64,000 nucleotides of DNA from JAOPZW01 sp963803375 (GCA_963803375.1 CAWDMB010000001.1:62001-126000), one strand, 5' to 3'. Shown: positions 36,146 to 44,894, counted from the first letter of the stretch. The notes: generated from the sequence alone by a model not told the origin. Numbers and translations are program-made.

Positions 36146-37147
36146 AGGCGCCGCCGCGGCCGCCATTGAGCCCTCGGCCTCCGCGCGCTCCGTGTGCCGC
36201 CCGCCCACGAGCGCCGCGACCGTCGCGCCCGCGGCGCCCCAGGCGAGCAGCACGAGCACCGGCTCCCACAGCGGCGCGTCGGGGAAGTAGGCGAGGTCGC
36301 GCACCGACGTGACGGCGGAGCCGGTGGGGATGAGCGGCCCGACGGCGCGCCACGGGCCGGGGAGGAGCTCCGTCGCGAACGGCCCGCCCGAGGACGGGTT
36401 GCCGAGCACGACGAAGATGAGGATGGCCACGCCGGTCCCGAGAATGCCCATGACGGCCTGCAGCGCCACGGTCGCGGCCCCGACCGCGAAGACCGTCAGC
36501 GCGCCGACCGCGCCCATCGCGAGCCACGAGCCGCCGAAGCCGCCGATTGCGCGCCCCGTCAGCGCGCCTCCGACCCCCACGAGGACGCCGAGGGCCGCCA
36601 GCGCCCCGAGCCGCCAGCCGACGTGCGTCAGGCCCGGTCGCGTGCCGAAGCCGAGGCCGAGCAGCGTCGCGCCGAGATAGCCGGCGACGACCCAGCCGAC
36701 GGCGACGTAGAAGGGCACGACCCCGCGGACGTCGCGATCGGGCAGCGGATGCACGGTCGTGACCGCCACCGGCGTGTCGTTGCCGCGCAGGGGCGGGACG
36801 AGCTCCGAGCGGATCACGCCCGCGACGACGGGCGAGGCCGCGGGCGCGACGACGACCCGCAGGCTCTCGCCGTCGCCACCGGCCACGACGGCCCCGTAGG
36901 CCTTGCGCTCGTCGACGTCGCGCAGCGCCGCCGCCGCGTCGGCCACGCGGTGCACGCGGAAGGCGTCGCCCTTCTCGATCGAGGCGGCGAGCCGCGGAGG
37001 TCCCGCGACGGCGAGCGCGACGTCGTGGGGGATCGGGTCGTGCAGCGCGCCAGCGTACGAGGCGATGAAGCCGACGCCGACGATCGCGACGAGGAGGATC
37101 GCGAGGGTCCCGCGGACGACGGTGTCGACTATCGAGGTCGTCCGCAC
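36143..37147 (-). CDS. ABC-2/YhgE-like integral membrane protein
   Basis: 334-residue membrane protein with one N-terminal helix (GTLAILLVAIVGVGFIASYA), an extracytoplasmic region of about 110 residues, then about five C-terminal helices (for example VPFYVAVGWVVAGYLGATLL and WEPVLVLLAWGAAGATVAAL). This topology matches YhgE/Pip or DUF3533 proteins related to ABC-2 permeases. No ATPase gene is adjacent. The stop codon is supplied by the end of the 166-bp repeat, so the original C-terminus may have been altered by the insertion. Confidence 0.75.
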   Translation of the reverse strand: MRTTSIVDTVVRGTLAILLVAIVGVGFIASYAGALHDPIPHDVALAVAGPPRLAASIEKGDAFRVHRVADAAAALRDVDERKAYGAVVAGGDGESLRVVVAPAASPVVAGVIRSELVPPLRGNDTPVAVTTVHPLPDRDVRGVVPFYVAVGWVVAGYLGATLLGLGFGTRPGLTHVGWRLGALAALGVLVGVGGALTGRAIGGFGGSWLAMGAVGALTVFAVGAATVALQAVMGILGTGVAILIFVVLGNPSSGGPFATELLPGPWRAVGPLIPTGSAVTSVRDLAYFPDAPLWEPVLVLLAWGAAGATVAALVGGRHTERAEAEGSMAAAAAP

Positions 37148-37157
37148 GTGCCGCCGC

Positions 37158-38243
37158 TCAGCCGCTGAAGCGCCCGTTCTCCTGCACGAGCTCGCCGTCC
37201 GCGCTCAGCCGGCCGCCGGCGCGCAGGTCGACGACGAGGTCCCAGTGCAGCGCGCTGGAGTTCTTGCCGCCCGTCTCCGGATAGGAGCGCCCGAGCGCGA
37301 GGTGGACGGTGCCGCCGATCTTCTCGTCGAAGAGGATCGTGCCCGTCGGGCGCGCGATGCCGAAGTTCGTCCCGATGCCGACCTCGCCCAGGCGCCGCGC
37401 GCCGTCGTCGGTGGCCAGCGCGCGCTGCAGGTACGCGTCGCCCGTCGCCGCGCGCGCGGCGACGACCTCGCCCTCGCGCAGCTCGAGCTCGACGCCGTCG
37501 ACGTCCACGCCCGCCGGCGACGAGTGCACGGTGAAGCGCACGCGCCCGTTCGCGCTGCCCTCGTGCGGGCCGGTGAAGACCTCGCCCGACGGCATGTTGC
37601 GCCTGCCGTCGGAGTTCACCCACGTGCGCTTGCGCACCGAGAGCGTGAGGTCGGTCCCGTCGGCCTCGATGCGCAGCGCGTCGGCCCGCGAGAGCCGCGC
37701 GACGAGGCGCTCCTGGAAGGCGCTCAGGCCGCCCCACGCCGCGACGGGGTCGGGCTGGTCGAGGAAGAGCGCGCTCGCGACGAAGGCGGCATAGGCCTCG
37801 AGGTCCAGGCCCGCCTGCGCGGCCAGCGCGGGCGTCGGCCACAGCGTCGAGCACCAGCGCTTCTTGAGCGTCGCCTCGCGGATCGGGCGCCGCGCGCGGG
37901 CGTAGCGGGCGATGCGCTCCGGGTCGACGTCCGCCAGCTCGCGCACGTCGGCCGGCGCCTGGATGCCGAGCAGCGCGTGGACCCGCTTGGCCTCGGTCAG
38001 CGCGAGGTCGGGGAAGTCGTCGAGGTGGCGGTCGCGCGCGTGCGCGTAGTAGCCGCGCTCCTGGCCGGCGAGGCCGACGCGCAGCAGCGGCCACCCGTCA
38101 CGCTCGAGGATCGCGCGCTGCAGCTCGAGCAACAGCGGCTCGGCGAGGACGCTCGAGCGCACGAGCACCGACTGCCCGGGCTGCACGTCGAGGCAGTAGC
38201 CCGCCAGCAGGTCGGCGAACCGGGCGGGGTCCAGCGCGCTCAC
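37158..38243 (-). CDS. M29 family aminopeptidase
   Basis: Metallo-aminopeptidase (thermophilic aminopeptidase T/AmpS family) releasing N-terminal residues. 361 residues. Probable metal ligands are Glu in PSGEVFTGP, Glu in RRLGEVGIGTN, His in GGTVHLALG, Tyr in LGRSYPET, and His and Asp in SALHWDLVVDLR. The GTG at 38243 overlaps the stop of the upstream small gene (GTGA), so the pair is co-translated. Cytosolic. Confidence 0.9.
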   Translation of the reverse strand: MSALDPARFADLLAGYCLDVQPGQSVLVRSSVLAEPLLLELQRAILERDGWPLLRVGLAGQERGYYAHARDRHLDDFPDLALTEAKRVHALLGIQAPADVRELADVDPERIARYARARRPIREATLKKRWCSTLWPTPALAAQAGLDLEAYAAFVASALFLDQPDPVAAWGGLSAFQERLVARLSRADALRIEADGTDLTLSVRKRTWVNSDGRRNMPSGEVFTGPHEGSANGRVRFTVHSSPAGVDVDGVELELREGEVVAARAATGDAYLQRALATDDGARRLGEVGIGTNFGIARPTGTILFDEKIGGTVHLALGRSYPETGGKNSSALHWDLVVDLRAGGRLSADGELVQENGRFSG

Positions 38244-38599
38244 GGCGCCTCGAGCTCCGGGAAGTGCTCGGCGACGTGCTCGCGCAGCGCGTCGCGCACG
38301 AAGCGCCGCTCGTCGGGCGTGGCCGCGCGCAGGCGCGCCAGCAGGGCACGCTGGCCCGTGGTCGGCACCTCGCTCACCGTCCACGAGACCGCGAGGCGCT
38401 CGAAGAGGAACTCGACCGCCCGCTGCCAGGCGTCCTCGCGGGAGAGCGGGTGCCCGTGGAGCACCGCGCCGTACTGCCGCCGCGTGGCCGGCGTCAGCGA
38501 ACCGCGCAGGACGAGGACGGCGCCAGCGGCGGAGGTGTACTCGCTCTCGGGCGCTCGCAGCCTGTCGCGGCGGCCCCGTGCGCGGGCGCGCCGGCCCAT
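38240..38599 (-). CDS. Hypothetical protein coupled to M29 aminopeptidase
   Basis: 119-residue soluble protein I do not recognise. A basic N-terminus (MGRRARARGRRDRLR) is followed by a mixed alpha/beta stretch (YTSAAGAVLVLRGSLTPATR) and a helical C-terminus with WTVSEVPTTGQRALLARLR and REHVAEHFPELEAP. Coding character and the 4-base GTGA overlap with the aminopeptidase gene support it as real. The role may relate to peptide turnover, only by position. Confidence 0.65.
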   Translation of the reverse strand: MGRRARARGRRDRLRAPESEYTSAAGAVLVLRGSLTPATRRQYGAVLHGHPLSREDAWQRAVEFLFERLAVSWTVSEVPTTGQRALLARLRAATPDERRFVRDALREHVAEHFPELEAP

Positions 38600-38704
38600 C
38601 CGCTCAGGTCGTCGCGGCCGCGCGCTCGACCTGCGTCGTCGCGTCGGTCGCGTCGTCGGTGCCGGCGGCCATGGCCCGCGAGCATATGCGTAAGGTCCCG
38701 TCGC

Positions 38705-38842
38705 ATGTCGCCCGCGAGCGCCAGGCGCGAGCTCGGCCGCGGCGAGCGCATCCTGCCCGGCATCTGCCTCGGCCTCGCGGGCGCCGTCCTGCCCGACCGT
38801 CCGCTCGCCGACGGCGGGCCCGAGCGCTGGACCGCCGCATAG
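38705..38842 (+). CDS. Possible small ORF upstream of metF
   Basis: 45-codon ORF starting MSPASARRELGRGERILPG with GC-ending codons, placed in the gap between the divergent 119-residue gene and metF. A short hydrophobic patch (ICLGLAGAVLP) is visible. It has no recognised family and may be only high-GC background in a promoter region. Confidence 0.2.
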   Translation: MSPASARRELGRGERILPGICLGLAGAVLPDRPLADGGPERWTAA

Positions 38843-38862
38843 GTCGTCTACCCTTCGCTCGC

Positions 38863-39792
38863 ATGCGGATCGACGAGATCTTCGGGCGCGACGGCGACCC
38901 CGCCTTCTCCTTCGAGTTCTTCCCGCCCAAGACGCCCGAGGGCGAGGCGAACCTCTTCAGCGCGGTGGCCGCGCTGCGCCCGCTCGCGCCCGACTTCGTG
39001 AGCGTGACCTACGGCGCCGGCGGCTCCACGCGCTCCAAGACGCTCGAGATCGTCGCCCGCATTCGCGACGAGCACGAGCTCGAGGCGATGGCGCACTTCA
39101 CGTGCGTCGGCGCGACGGTCGACGAGCTGCGCGCCACGCTGGACGAGATGAGCGGCCTCGGCCTGGAGAACGTGCTCGCGCTGCGCGGCGACCCGCCGGC
39201 CGGCCAGGAGCAGTGGACGCAGACCGAGGGCGGCCTGGAGTACTCGAGCGAGCTCGTCGACCTGATCGCGGCCGACTACCCGTTCGCGATCGGCGCCGCG
39301 TGCTTCCCGGAGACGCACATCCACGCGACCTCGGCCGAGGACGACCTGCGTCACCTCAAGGCCAAGGTCGACGCCGGCGCCGGGTTCCTCATCACCCAGC
39401 TCTTCTTCGACAACGCGTTGTACCTCGACTTCGTCGAGCGCGCGCGGGCGATCGGCATCGACGTGCCGATCGTGCCGGGCATCCTGCCGATCACGGGCTA
39501 CGGGCAGCTCGCCCGGGTCACCTCGATGTGCGGCGCGTCGATCCCCGACCACCTGCTCGAGGAGCTGAGCGAGCGCCGCGACGACGAGGAGGCCGTGGCC
39601 CAGTTCGGCGTCGCTTACGCGACGATGCAGTGCGCCGAGCTGCTCGAGCGCGGCGCGCCGGGGATCCACTTCTACACGCTGAACCGCTCGCCGGCGACGC
39701 GCGCGATCCTCAGCGCGCTCAAGCTCTGGCGCCCGTGGGACGCCGCCCGCACGGGCCTCGGCGAGCCCCGGCGGCCGCCGGCCGCGGCGTAG
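38863..39792 (+). CDS. metF: 5,10-methylenetetrahydrofolate reductase
   Basis: FAD enzyme reducing methylene-THF to methyl-THF for methionine synthesis. 309 residues in a TIM barrel. SFEFFPPKTPEGEANLF at the N-terminus contains the catalytic Glu of the family, then FVSVTYGAGGSTR, LALRGDPPAG, FLITQLFFDNALYLDFVERA and VPGILPITGYGQL. ATG at 38863. Stop-to-stop contact with the convergent small gene ending at 39793. Confidence 0.95.
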   Translation: MRIDEIFGRDGDPAFSFEFFPPKTPEGEANLFSAVAALRPLAPDFVSVTYGAGGSTRSKTLEIVARIRDEHELEAMAHFTCVGATVDELRATLDEMSGLGLENVLALRGDPPAGQEQWTQTEGGLEYSSELVDLIAADYPFAIGAACFPETHIHATSAEDDLRHLKAKVDAGAGFLITQLFFDNALYLDFVERARAIGIDVPIVPGILPITGYGQLARVTSMCGASIPDHLLEELSERRDDEEAVAQFGVAYATMQCAELLERGAPGIHFYTLNRSPATRAILSALKLWRPWDAARTGLGEPRRPPAAA

Positions 39793-40074
39793 CTATTTCC
39801 GGAGGTCGATCTCGAGCCGCTCCGCCACCGCCGGGGTGCCGTCGTCGCGCTCCCAGCGCACGTCGACGGAGTCGTCCTGGCGGTAGGTGCCGACCCCCCA
39901 CGCGCCGAGGAACCAGCGCCAGCCCGAGATGCGGTCCTTGCGCAGCTCGCGATCGAAGACGAGCGCTCCGCTCTCGACGCGGAAGTCGTCGCCGAGGCGC
40001 TGGCGCACGCCGTTGAGGAAGACCTCGTAGGGCGGGCGCACGTCCGGGGGCAGCCGTACAACGGACCGGGTCAT
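39793..40074 (-). CDS. Hypothetical protein (93 aa)
   Basis: Short protein with GVRQRLGDDFRVESGALVF and a Trp-rich centre (ISGWRWFLGAWGVGTYRQ) followed by DDSVDVRWERDDG. Mostly beta strands by appearance, no membrane segment. Codon usage fits the neighbours, and a 'hypothetical in actinobacteria' family is likely, but I assign no function. ATG at 40074. Confidence 0.7.
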   Translation of the reverse strand: MTRSVVRLPPDVRPPYEVFLNGVRQRLGDDFRVESGALVFDRELRKDRISGWRWFLGAWGVGTYRQDDSVDVRWERDDGTPAVAERLEIDLRK

Positions 40075-40254
40075 GGGCTGATTATCTCCGCACCGTGCTG
40101 AAGCCAACGCCCACGCGATCGTGGCGCGCGACACGTCGCTGGCGACCCTGCACGTCCTCTGGCTGGCGAGAGTCATGCCGGCGGGCGGCGCCGGGCGACC
40201 CACGAACGGGCAAGTACGGATGTATCGAGCGACGCCGCCTCCCACAATCGCGTC

Positions 40255-40482
40255 ATGGACGATGACGAGGTCGCGCGACTGCGCAGCGAGGAGGACCGCG
40301 AACGCTTCGCGATTCGCAGGGAGGAGCAGAGCATGGCCGCCGAGGAGCGCAAGCTCGAAGAAGAGCGCACCGCGCTCGAGGCGGACCTGGAACGTGCCGA
40401 GCAGAGCATCGACCGCGAGCTGCGCAAGGAACATTGGGGTCACGATCCAGAGCGCCCACCGTCTTGGCGAACCGGCGCGTAG
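40255..40482 (+). CDS. Small coiled-coil hypothetical protein
   Basis: 75-residue, highly charged protein. From about residue 3 to 60 it is a continuous heptad-like helix rich in Glu and Arg (EEDRERFAIRREEQSMAAEE), then a short Pro/Trp tail. Either a real small structural protein or chance. The unbiased ATG, balanced acidic/basic composition and lack of a competing frame favour a gene. Confidence 0.45.
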   Translation: MDDDEVARLRSEEDRERFAIRREEQSMAAEERKLEEERTALEADLERAEQSIDRELRKEHWGHDPERPPSWRTGA

Positions 40483-40521
40483 AGGGCGTCTCAGCACCTT
40501 CGTAGGCTGGTGGCAACCCGG

Positions 40522-41862
40522 TCAGTCGTCGATGGCCGGCGCGCGCCTGGCGCGCTCGACGACCGGCGCCAGGACGTCCTCGAGCCGCGGCTCGGAGACC
40601 TGCTGCAGCGCGTAGGTGACGTGCCGGATCGGGTGGCGCGAGGCGATGAGGCGCCCGAGGCGCACCGGCGTGCCCGCGACCACGGCGTCGCACTCGGCGG
40701 CGTTGATCGTCGCCTCCAGCTCATGCAGTTGCGCGGGCGAGTAGCCCATCGCGGGGAGCACGGGCCCGATGTGCGGGAACCTCCTGAGCGTCCCGGCGAT
40801 CGAACCGACGGCGAAGCGCTCGGGTTCCACCAGCTCGGCGGCGCCCGCCTGGCGAGCGGCGACCGCTCCGGCGCCGAAGGGCAGGCCGCCGTGCGTGATC
40901 GTCGGGCCGTCGTCGACGACGAGAACGCGCCTGCCTTCCAGCGAGGGGCCGTCCTCCAGCGTGACCGGCGAGGCGGCGCGCACCACGGTCGACCCGGGGG
41001 CCAGCTCGGCGATCGTCGCGAGCGCGGTCTCCAACTGCGCCGGCGTGGCGCTGTCGACCTTGTTGAGGACGACGGCGTCCGCCATCCGCAGCACGGTCTC
41101 ACCCGGGTGGTAGTGCCACGCGTGGTCCGGACGCAGCGCGTCGACGACCGCCACGGTGAGCCGCGGCCGAAAGAACGAGAAGTCGTTGTTGCCGCCGTCC
41201 CAGATGACGACGTCCGCTTCCGCCTGGGCCTGCGCGAGGATGGCGCCGTAGTCGACGCCGGCGTACATCACCATCCCGATCTCGACAGGGCGCTCGTACT
41301 CCTCGCGCTCCTCGATGGTGGGGTTCGAGGCGTCGATCTCCTCGATCGAGGTGAAGCGCTGCACGGCCATCGCCTCGAGGTCGTGATAGGGCATCGGGTG
41401 GCGTACGAGGGCAACCTTGAGTCCCGCGTCGAGCAGCAGCTGTCCGATCGCCCGGGTCGTCTGGCTCTTGCCCGCGCCGGTCCGCACTGCGCACACCGCG
41501 ACGACCGGCTTCGTCGCGGCGATCATCGTCGAGCGCGGGCCCAGCAGCGTGAAGTCGGCACCGGCGGCGAGCGCGATCGACGCCTTGTGCATGACCTGCT
41601 CGTGTGGGATGTCCGAGTAGGCGAAGACGACCTCGTCGACGCGCTCACGCCGAATCAGCTCGGCGAGCTCGGACTCCGGATGGACCGGGATGCCCCGCGG
41701 GTAGCGCGGCCCCGCCAGCGACGGCGGATAGACCCGGTCCTCGATCCCCGGGATCTGCGCCGCGGTGAAGGCGACGACGTGCACGTCCGGGGCGTCGCGG
41801 TAGACGACGTTGAAGTCGTGAAAGTCGCGGCCGCCCGCGCCGATGATGACGACCCTGCGCAT
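40522..41862 (-). CDS. Cyclic 2,3-diphosphoglycerate synthetase-like GTPase/ATPase
   Basis: 446-residue protein resembling archaeal cyclic 2,3-diphosphoglycerate synthetase, which cyclises 2,3-bisphosphoglycerate with ATP. The N-terminal Rossmann-like region is RVVIIGAGGRDFHDFNVVYR. The P-loop is VRTGAGKSQTTRAIGQLL, Walker-B-like residues are in VVIWDGGNNDFSFF, and VVLNKVDSA resembles a guanine-specificity NKxD motif. C-terminal half: VRAASPVTLEDGPSLEGRRV. The physiological product in bacteria is uncertain; extremolyte or osmolyte synthesis is possible. ATG at 41862. Confidence 0.8.
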   Translation of the reverse strand: MRRVVIIGAGGRDFHDFNVVYRDAPDVHVVAFTAAQIPGIEDRVYPPSLAGPRYPRGIPVHPESELAELIRRERVDEVVFAYSDIPHEQVMHKASIALAAGADFTLLGPRSTMIAATKPVVAVCAVRTGAGKSQTTRAIGQLLLDAGLKVALVRHPMPYHDLEAMAVQRFTSIEEIDASNPTIEEREEYERPVEIGMVMYAGVDYGAILAQAQAEADVVIWDGGNNDFSFFRPRLTVAVVDALRPDHAWHYHPGETVLRMADAVVLNKVDSATPAQLETALATIAELAPGSTVVRAASPVTLEDGPSLEGRRVLVVDDGPTITHGGLPFGAGAVAARQAGAAELVEPERFAVGSIAGTLRRFPHIGPVLPAMGYSPAQLHELEATINAAECDAVVAGTPVRLGRLIASRHPIRHVTYALQQVSEPRLEDVLAPVVERARRAPAIDD

Positions 41863-42583
41863 TGGAGCATTCCCGCGCCCGCTCGGTCCTGACGCCGGCC
41901 GGGCCCGGAGGATGACCGACCCGCTACCGACGTACCAGTGCTTGCGGACCGAGAGCGCGTGCTGGGCGAGCTTGTCCGGGCGAGCCACCCCGCTCGCGCT
42001 CCGACGCGAGCCGCACTCCCATGAACGTCTGCAGCTCCCCGGGTCGATGTTGAGGTGCCTTATGGGTGTCCGGGATCGGCTGGGCGTGAACGGGTGTGGA
42101 CCGATCTTGGGCACGCTCGGGCAACACCGGCCCTTGTCATTGGGGTTTCGCGACAGGCTCGTCGGTGGGCCGCACCGGAGCCCTGAGGCGCTCGAGCATC
42201 CTCGCGACGCGCCGTCCGAGAGCGTCGGCGTCGAGCTGGAGCGCGTCGGCGTTCCGTCCGGGCTTACCGACCCCACTCGAGGCGGCCACACCCCCGTTTA
42301 GGTACCCCTCGTTTCCGCGGAGGTTCCCGCTGTCAACGGGCGTTGCGCGTGTCGGGCGGCGCCACTCGCTCGGGGAAAAGGGTGTTCCGGTCGAGCTCTC
42401 GCAGACGGGCTGTGTTAGCCCGAGCGAGTCTTGCGCAGGAGAAAGACTTCGGGCCGGTCGCGATCAGGGAAGGTGGCGTCGTACAGATGCTCAACGATTT
42501 TCATCCCCCGAGACCGTCCGCGCAGCGGACAGCCCAACTAAGCAAACTTGGACGCCGATCTTGAGCGACTTGCTACCGGATGC
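41863..42583. other. 721-nt gap without a convincing gene
   Basis: Less GC-rich than the surroundings and without a frame of sustained coding character. The best candidate is a minus-strand 29-codon ORF at 42504-42415 (MKIVEHLYDATFPDRDRPEV at its start) with plausible composition but no recognised family. A minus reading across about 42360-42160 ends in ADALGRRVARMLERLRAP and may be a gene remnant. No tRNA or clear hairpin seen. Confidence 0.4.
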
Positions 42584-43189
42584 TCACCCGACCCGACGGT
42601 AGCGGATGTGGGTGGCCAGCGGCGAGTGGAGCACCTCGACCGGCTCGATCCCGAGCGCTGCCTCACCCTCGAAGATCCGCTCGCCTGCACCGAGCAGGAC
42701 CGGAGCGATGTCGATCGTCAGCTCGTCGATTACGCCGGCGGTGAGTGCCTGGCGGACGGTGGAGGCGCCGCCCGCGATGTCGACGCCGTCCTCGCCCGCA
42801 GTTTCACACGCCTGGGCGTACGCCGCGTCGAAGCCGTCGGTGACGAAGTGAAAGCTCGTTCCGCCTTGCATCTCGATCGGCTCGTGGGCGTGGTGCGTGA
42901 GTACGAACACCGGTGCGTGGTAGGGCGGCTCGGGCCCCCACCAGCCGCGCCAGTCCTCATCCCACTCGCCGCGGATCGGTCCGAACATGTTGCGCCCCAT
43001 GACGTAGGCGCCGCGCGGACGCAGCAGCCAGCCCTTGGCTTTCTCGTCGGCGTCGTTGGCGCGTTCGTCGCCGAGGTGCCAGCCGTGGACCTCGCGACCG
43101 CGCTTGCCAAGCGGGTTCTCTCGGCTCTGATCAGGCCCGGCGACGAAGCCGTCCAGTGAGATCGACATGTGGCAGGTGGTGTCCGTCAT
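42584..43189 (-). CDS. Dihydrofolate-reductase/RibD-C family protein
   Basis: 201-residue reductase-like protein of the RibD C-terminal/DHFR superfamily. MSISLDGFVAGPDQS is the typical start, followed by GAYVMGRNMFGPIRGEW, VFVLTHHAHEPIEM, and the NADPH-site stretch DIAGGASTVRQALTAGVIDE. Many such genes are stress- or drug-associated rather than true DHFR. It is divergent from an HxlR regulator with an inverted repeat between them. ATG at 43189 with a GAGG sequence upstream. Confidence 0.9.
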   Translation of the reverse strand: MTDTTCHMSISLDGFVAGPDQSRENPLGKRGREVHGWHLGDERANDADEKAKGWLLRPRGAYVMGRNMFGPIRGEWDEDWRGWWGPEPPYHAPVFVLTHHAHEPIEMQGGTSFHFVTDGFDAAYAQACETAGEDGVDIAGGASTVRQALTAGVIDELTIDIAPVLLGAGERIFEGEAALGIEPVEVLHSPLATHIRYRRVG

Positions 43190-43215
43190 CGAGGAGCCTC
43201 CAGAGTCATTGCAGC

Positions 43216-43251
43216 TTGCAAGCAGCGGCACCCTAGACCAACTGCTTGCAA
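43216..43251. promoter_or_regulatory. Inverted-repeat operator between DHFR-like gene and HxlR regulator
   Basis: Perfect 10-bp arms TTGCAAGCAG (43216-43225) and CTGCTTGCAA (43242-43251) separated by 16 nt, in the short divergent intergenic region. A further TTGCAAG-like step continues toward the regulator start. Likely binding site for the adjacent HxlR protein. Confidence 0.65.
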
Positions 43252-43271
43252 GGTACAAGTACTATCGAGGC

Positions 43272-43814
43272 ATGACGACGCGCACGGCTGGGCCGCGCTC
43301 GGGATGCCCGATCAATGCGGCGGTGGAGGTGATCGGCGACCGGTGGTCGCTGCTGGTGCTTCGCGACGTGATGTTCGGCAACCGACGACACTTCCGCGCG
43401 CTCCAGGAGCTGTCAGAGGAGAGCATCGCCTCGAACATCCTTGCCGACCGCCTCCGCCGCCTGCGCGACACGGGTCTGCTGACACGGGCCGACGTCGGCC
43501 GAGGCCGGCGGGCGATCTACAGCCTCACCGAGGCCGCGATCGAGCTTGTACCTGTGATGGCCGCGCTCGGTGCCTGGGGGCTACGCAACCGCCCGACGAG
43601 TCCGACACTACGCGTGCGGGCCGAGCTCTTGGCCGACGGAGGTCCGGAGCTATGGGAGGACCTCATGGCCGAGCTCCGCGCCGAACACCTCGGCGCGGAG
43701 CCGCCGCCTCACGACCGCCCGCGGGCCACCGAGCGTCTTGCGACCGCCTACGCCGAGGCCGTCGCGGCGGACGCTGGTCGGGGTCTCGGCGCCACCACCC
43801 CCGAAGCATCGTGA
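43272..43814 (+). CDS. HxlR-family winged-helix regulator
   Basis: 180-residue regulator. The HxlR signature includes CPINAAVEVIGDRWSLLVLR with an N-terminal Cys that can be redox-active in the family, then RRHFRALQELSEESIASNIL, LADRLRRLRDTGLL and the wing GRGRRAIYSLTEAA. The C-terminal about 70 residues extend beyond the standard domain. ATG at 43272. Likely regulates the divergent DHFR-like gene and itself. Confidence 0.9.
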   Translation: MTTRTAGPRSGCPINAAVEVIGDRWSLLVLRDVMFGNRRHFRALQELSEESIASNILADRLRRLRDTGLLTRADVGRGRRAIYSLTEAAIELVPVMAALGAWGLRNRPTSPTLRVRAELLADGGPELWEDLMAELRAEHLGAEPPPHDRPRATERLATAYAEAVAADAGRGLGATTPEAS

Positions 43815-44222
43815 CCAGACGCAATGATGACGGTCGGCTGTCGCTGCTTGAACGCCACCTACCACGGTGGGCGCAGCTGCGACTGTTGGCGATCAGGCCG
43901 CGCGGTCACCGCCGCTGTGACCACGCTGAATGGGCCGGCGCGCTGGTGGTCGTCGCTTCATCATCGCCATCCTCATCGCCGTGGTCATCGCGTGGAGGAG
44001 TTCCGCGTGAAGGATGACCTGGAGCGACTTCGCCGCCGTTTGCGTCGCCGCGGGCGGCGAGAGTGACATCGGCCGCACCGCTCCCTGGGCGAGAATGCCG
44101 CAGGCCATCCGGCACGAGACGCGAGTTGCCCACGTCGACGCCGACGAACGCACGCCCTCGTCGCGGGCGAGCTGATGAAGCGGGCGGCGCTGTCCGCTCA
44201 CGGGACAGGCGGGCGGTCCGGA
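43815..44222. other. 408-nt gap with two overlapping micro-ORFs
   Basis: No normal-sized gene is convincing. On the plus strand a 26-codon ORF at 43930-44010 encodes a basic head and one hydrophobic segment (RFIIAILIAVVIAW). Its TGA overlaps a GTG that opens a 19-codon ORF (44007-44066), VKDDLERLRRRLRRRGRR. They could be tiny membrane/helix peptides or the end of a decayed gene. The remainder shows no feature. Confidence 0.3.
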
Positions 44223-44894
44223 TCACGTCGGCTGGTGCCCGGTCGCGTAGCGACCGAGGCCGTGCTCGAGCAGGGCGAGGGTCCGTTCGGCCTCGGCGCG
44301 GACCTCGCGGGCGAGGCGCGGCGAGCGGGCTCCGTCGAGGATCTGGCGCCGCGTGTAGCGCACGAGTGCTTGGTGGACGCCCATCATGGCGTTGGCGGCG
44401 ACCCAGGGGCGAACGTCACTGGAATCGGCGCCTTGGTCGGCGGCGAGCAGTTCGGCCAGCGAGGCGGTGTAGCGGGCGAAGATCTGTTGCTCGCGAGCGA
44501 GCAGCGCCGGGCTGTCGGTGATCATCCGCGTGAGCGCGACGAGCCGTTCGCGCGCGTCGGGGTCGGGATCGCCGAGCAGCCCGCGTTGGGCGAGCAGGAA
44601 GCGTCCGAACGCCGCAAGCGCCGGCTCACCGGGCTCGCGGTCGCGGATCGTGCTCAGCAATTCCTCCTCGAAGGAGCCGAGCCGCCAGTAGACGAGCTCC
44701 TCCTTGGTCGGGAAGTAGTTGAAGACGGTCTGCTCGGAGACGTCGGCGACGCGCGCGATCTCCGCGACGGTGACGCGTTCGAACCCTCGCTCGCTGAAGA
44801 GCCGGCGAGCGGTGTCCGCGATCAGCTCGCGGGTCTGCTGCTTCTTGCGCTCGCGCAAGCCCAGCGGCGGAGCCTCGACCTCGGATTTGGACAC
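44223..44894 (-). CDS. TetR-family transcriptional regulator
   Basis: About 223 residues. The N-terminal helix-turn-helix is ADTARRLFSERGFERVTVAE followed by DVSEQTVFNYFPTKEELVYW. The all-helical C-terminal ligand domain includes ERLVALTRMITDSPALLARE. GTG at 44894 is preferred; a TTG at 44915 would overlap an AT-rich promoter-like stretch. Divergent from an MFS exporter, the usual TetR-pump arrangement. Confidence 0.9.
   Translation of the reverse strand: MSKSEVEAPPLGLRERKKQQTRELIADTARRLFSERGFERVTVAEIARVADVSEQTVFNYFPTKEELVYWRLGSFEEELLSTIRDREPGEPALAAFGRFLLAQRGLLGDPDPDARERLVALTRMITDSPALLAREQQIFARYTASLAELLAADQGADSSDVRPWVAANAMMGVHQALVRYTRRQILDGARSPRLAREVRAEAERTLALLEHGLGRYATGHQPT

Noticed and set aside
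41843..42301. 152-codon plus-strand ORF
   Set aside because: Starts inside the divergent cpgS-like gene and lacks coding character or any recognisable motif.
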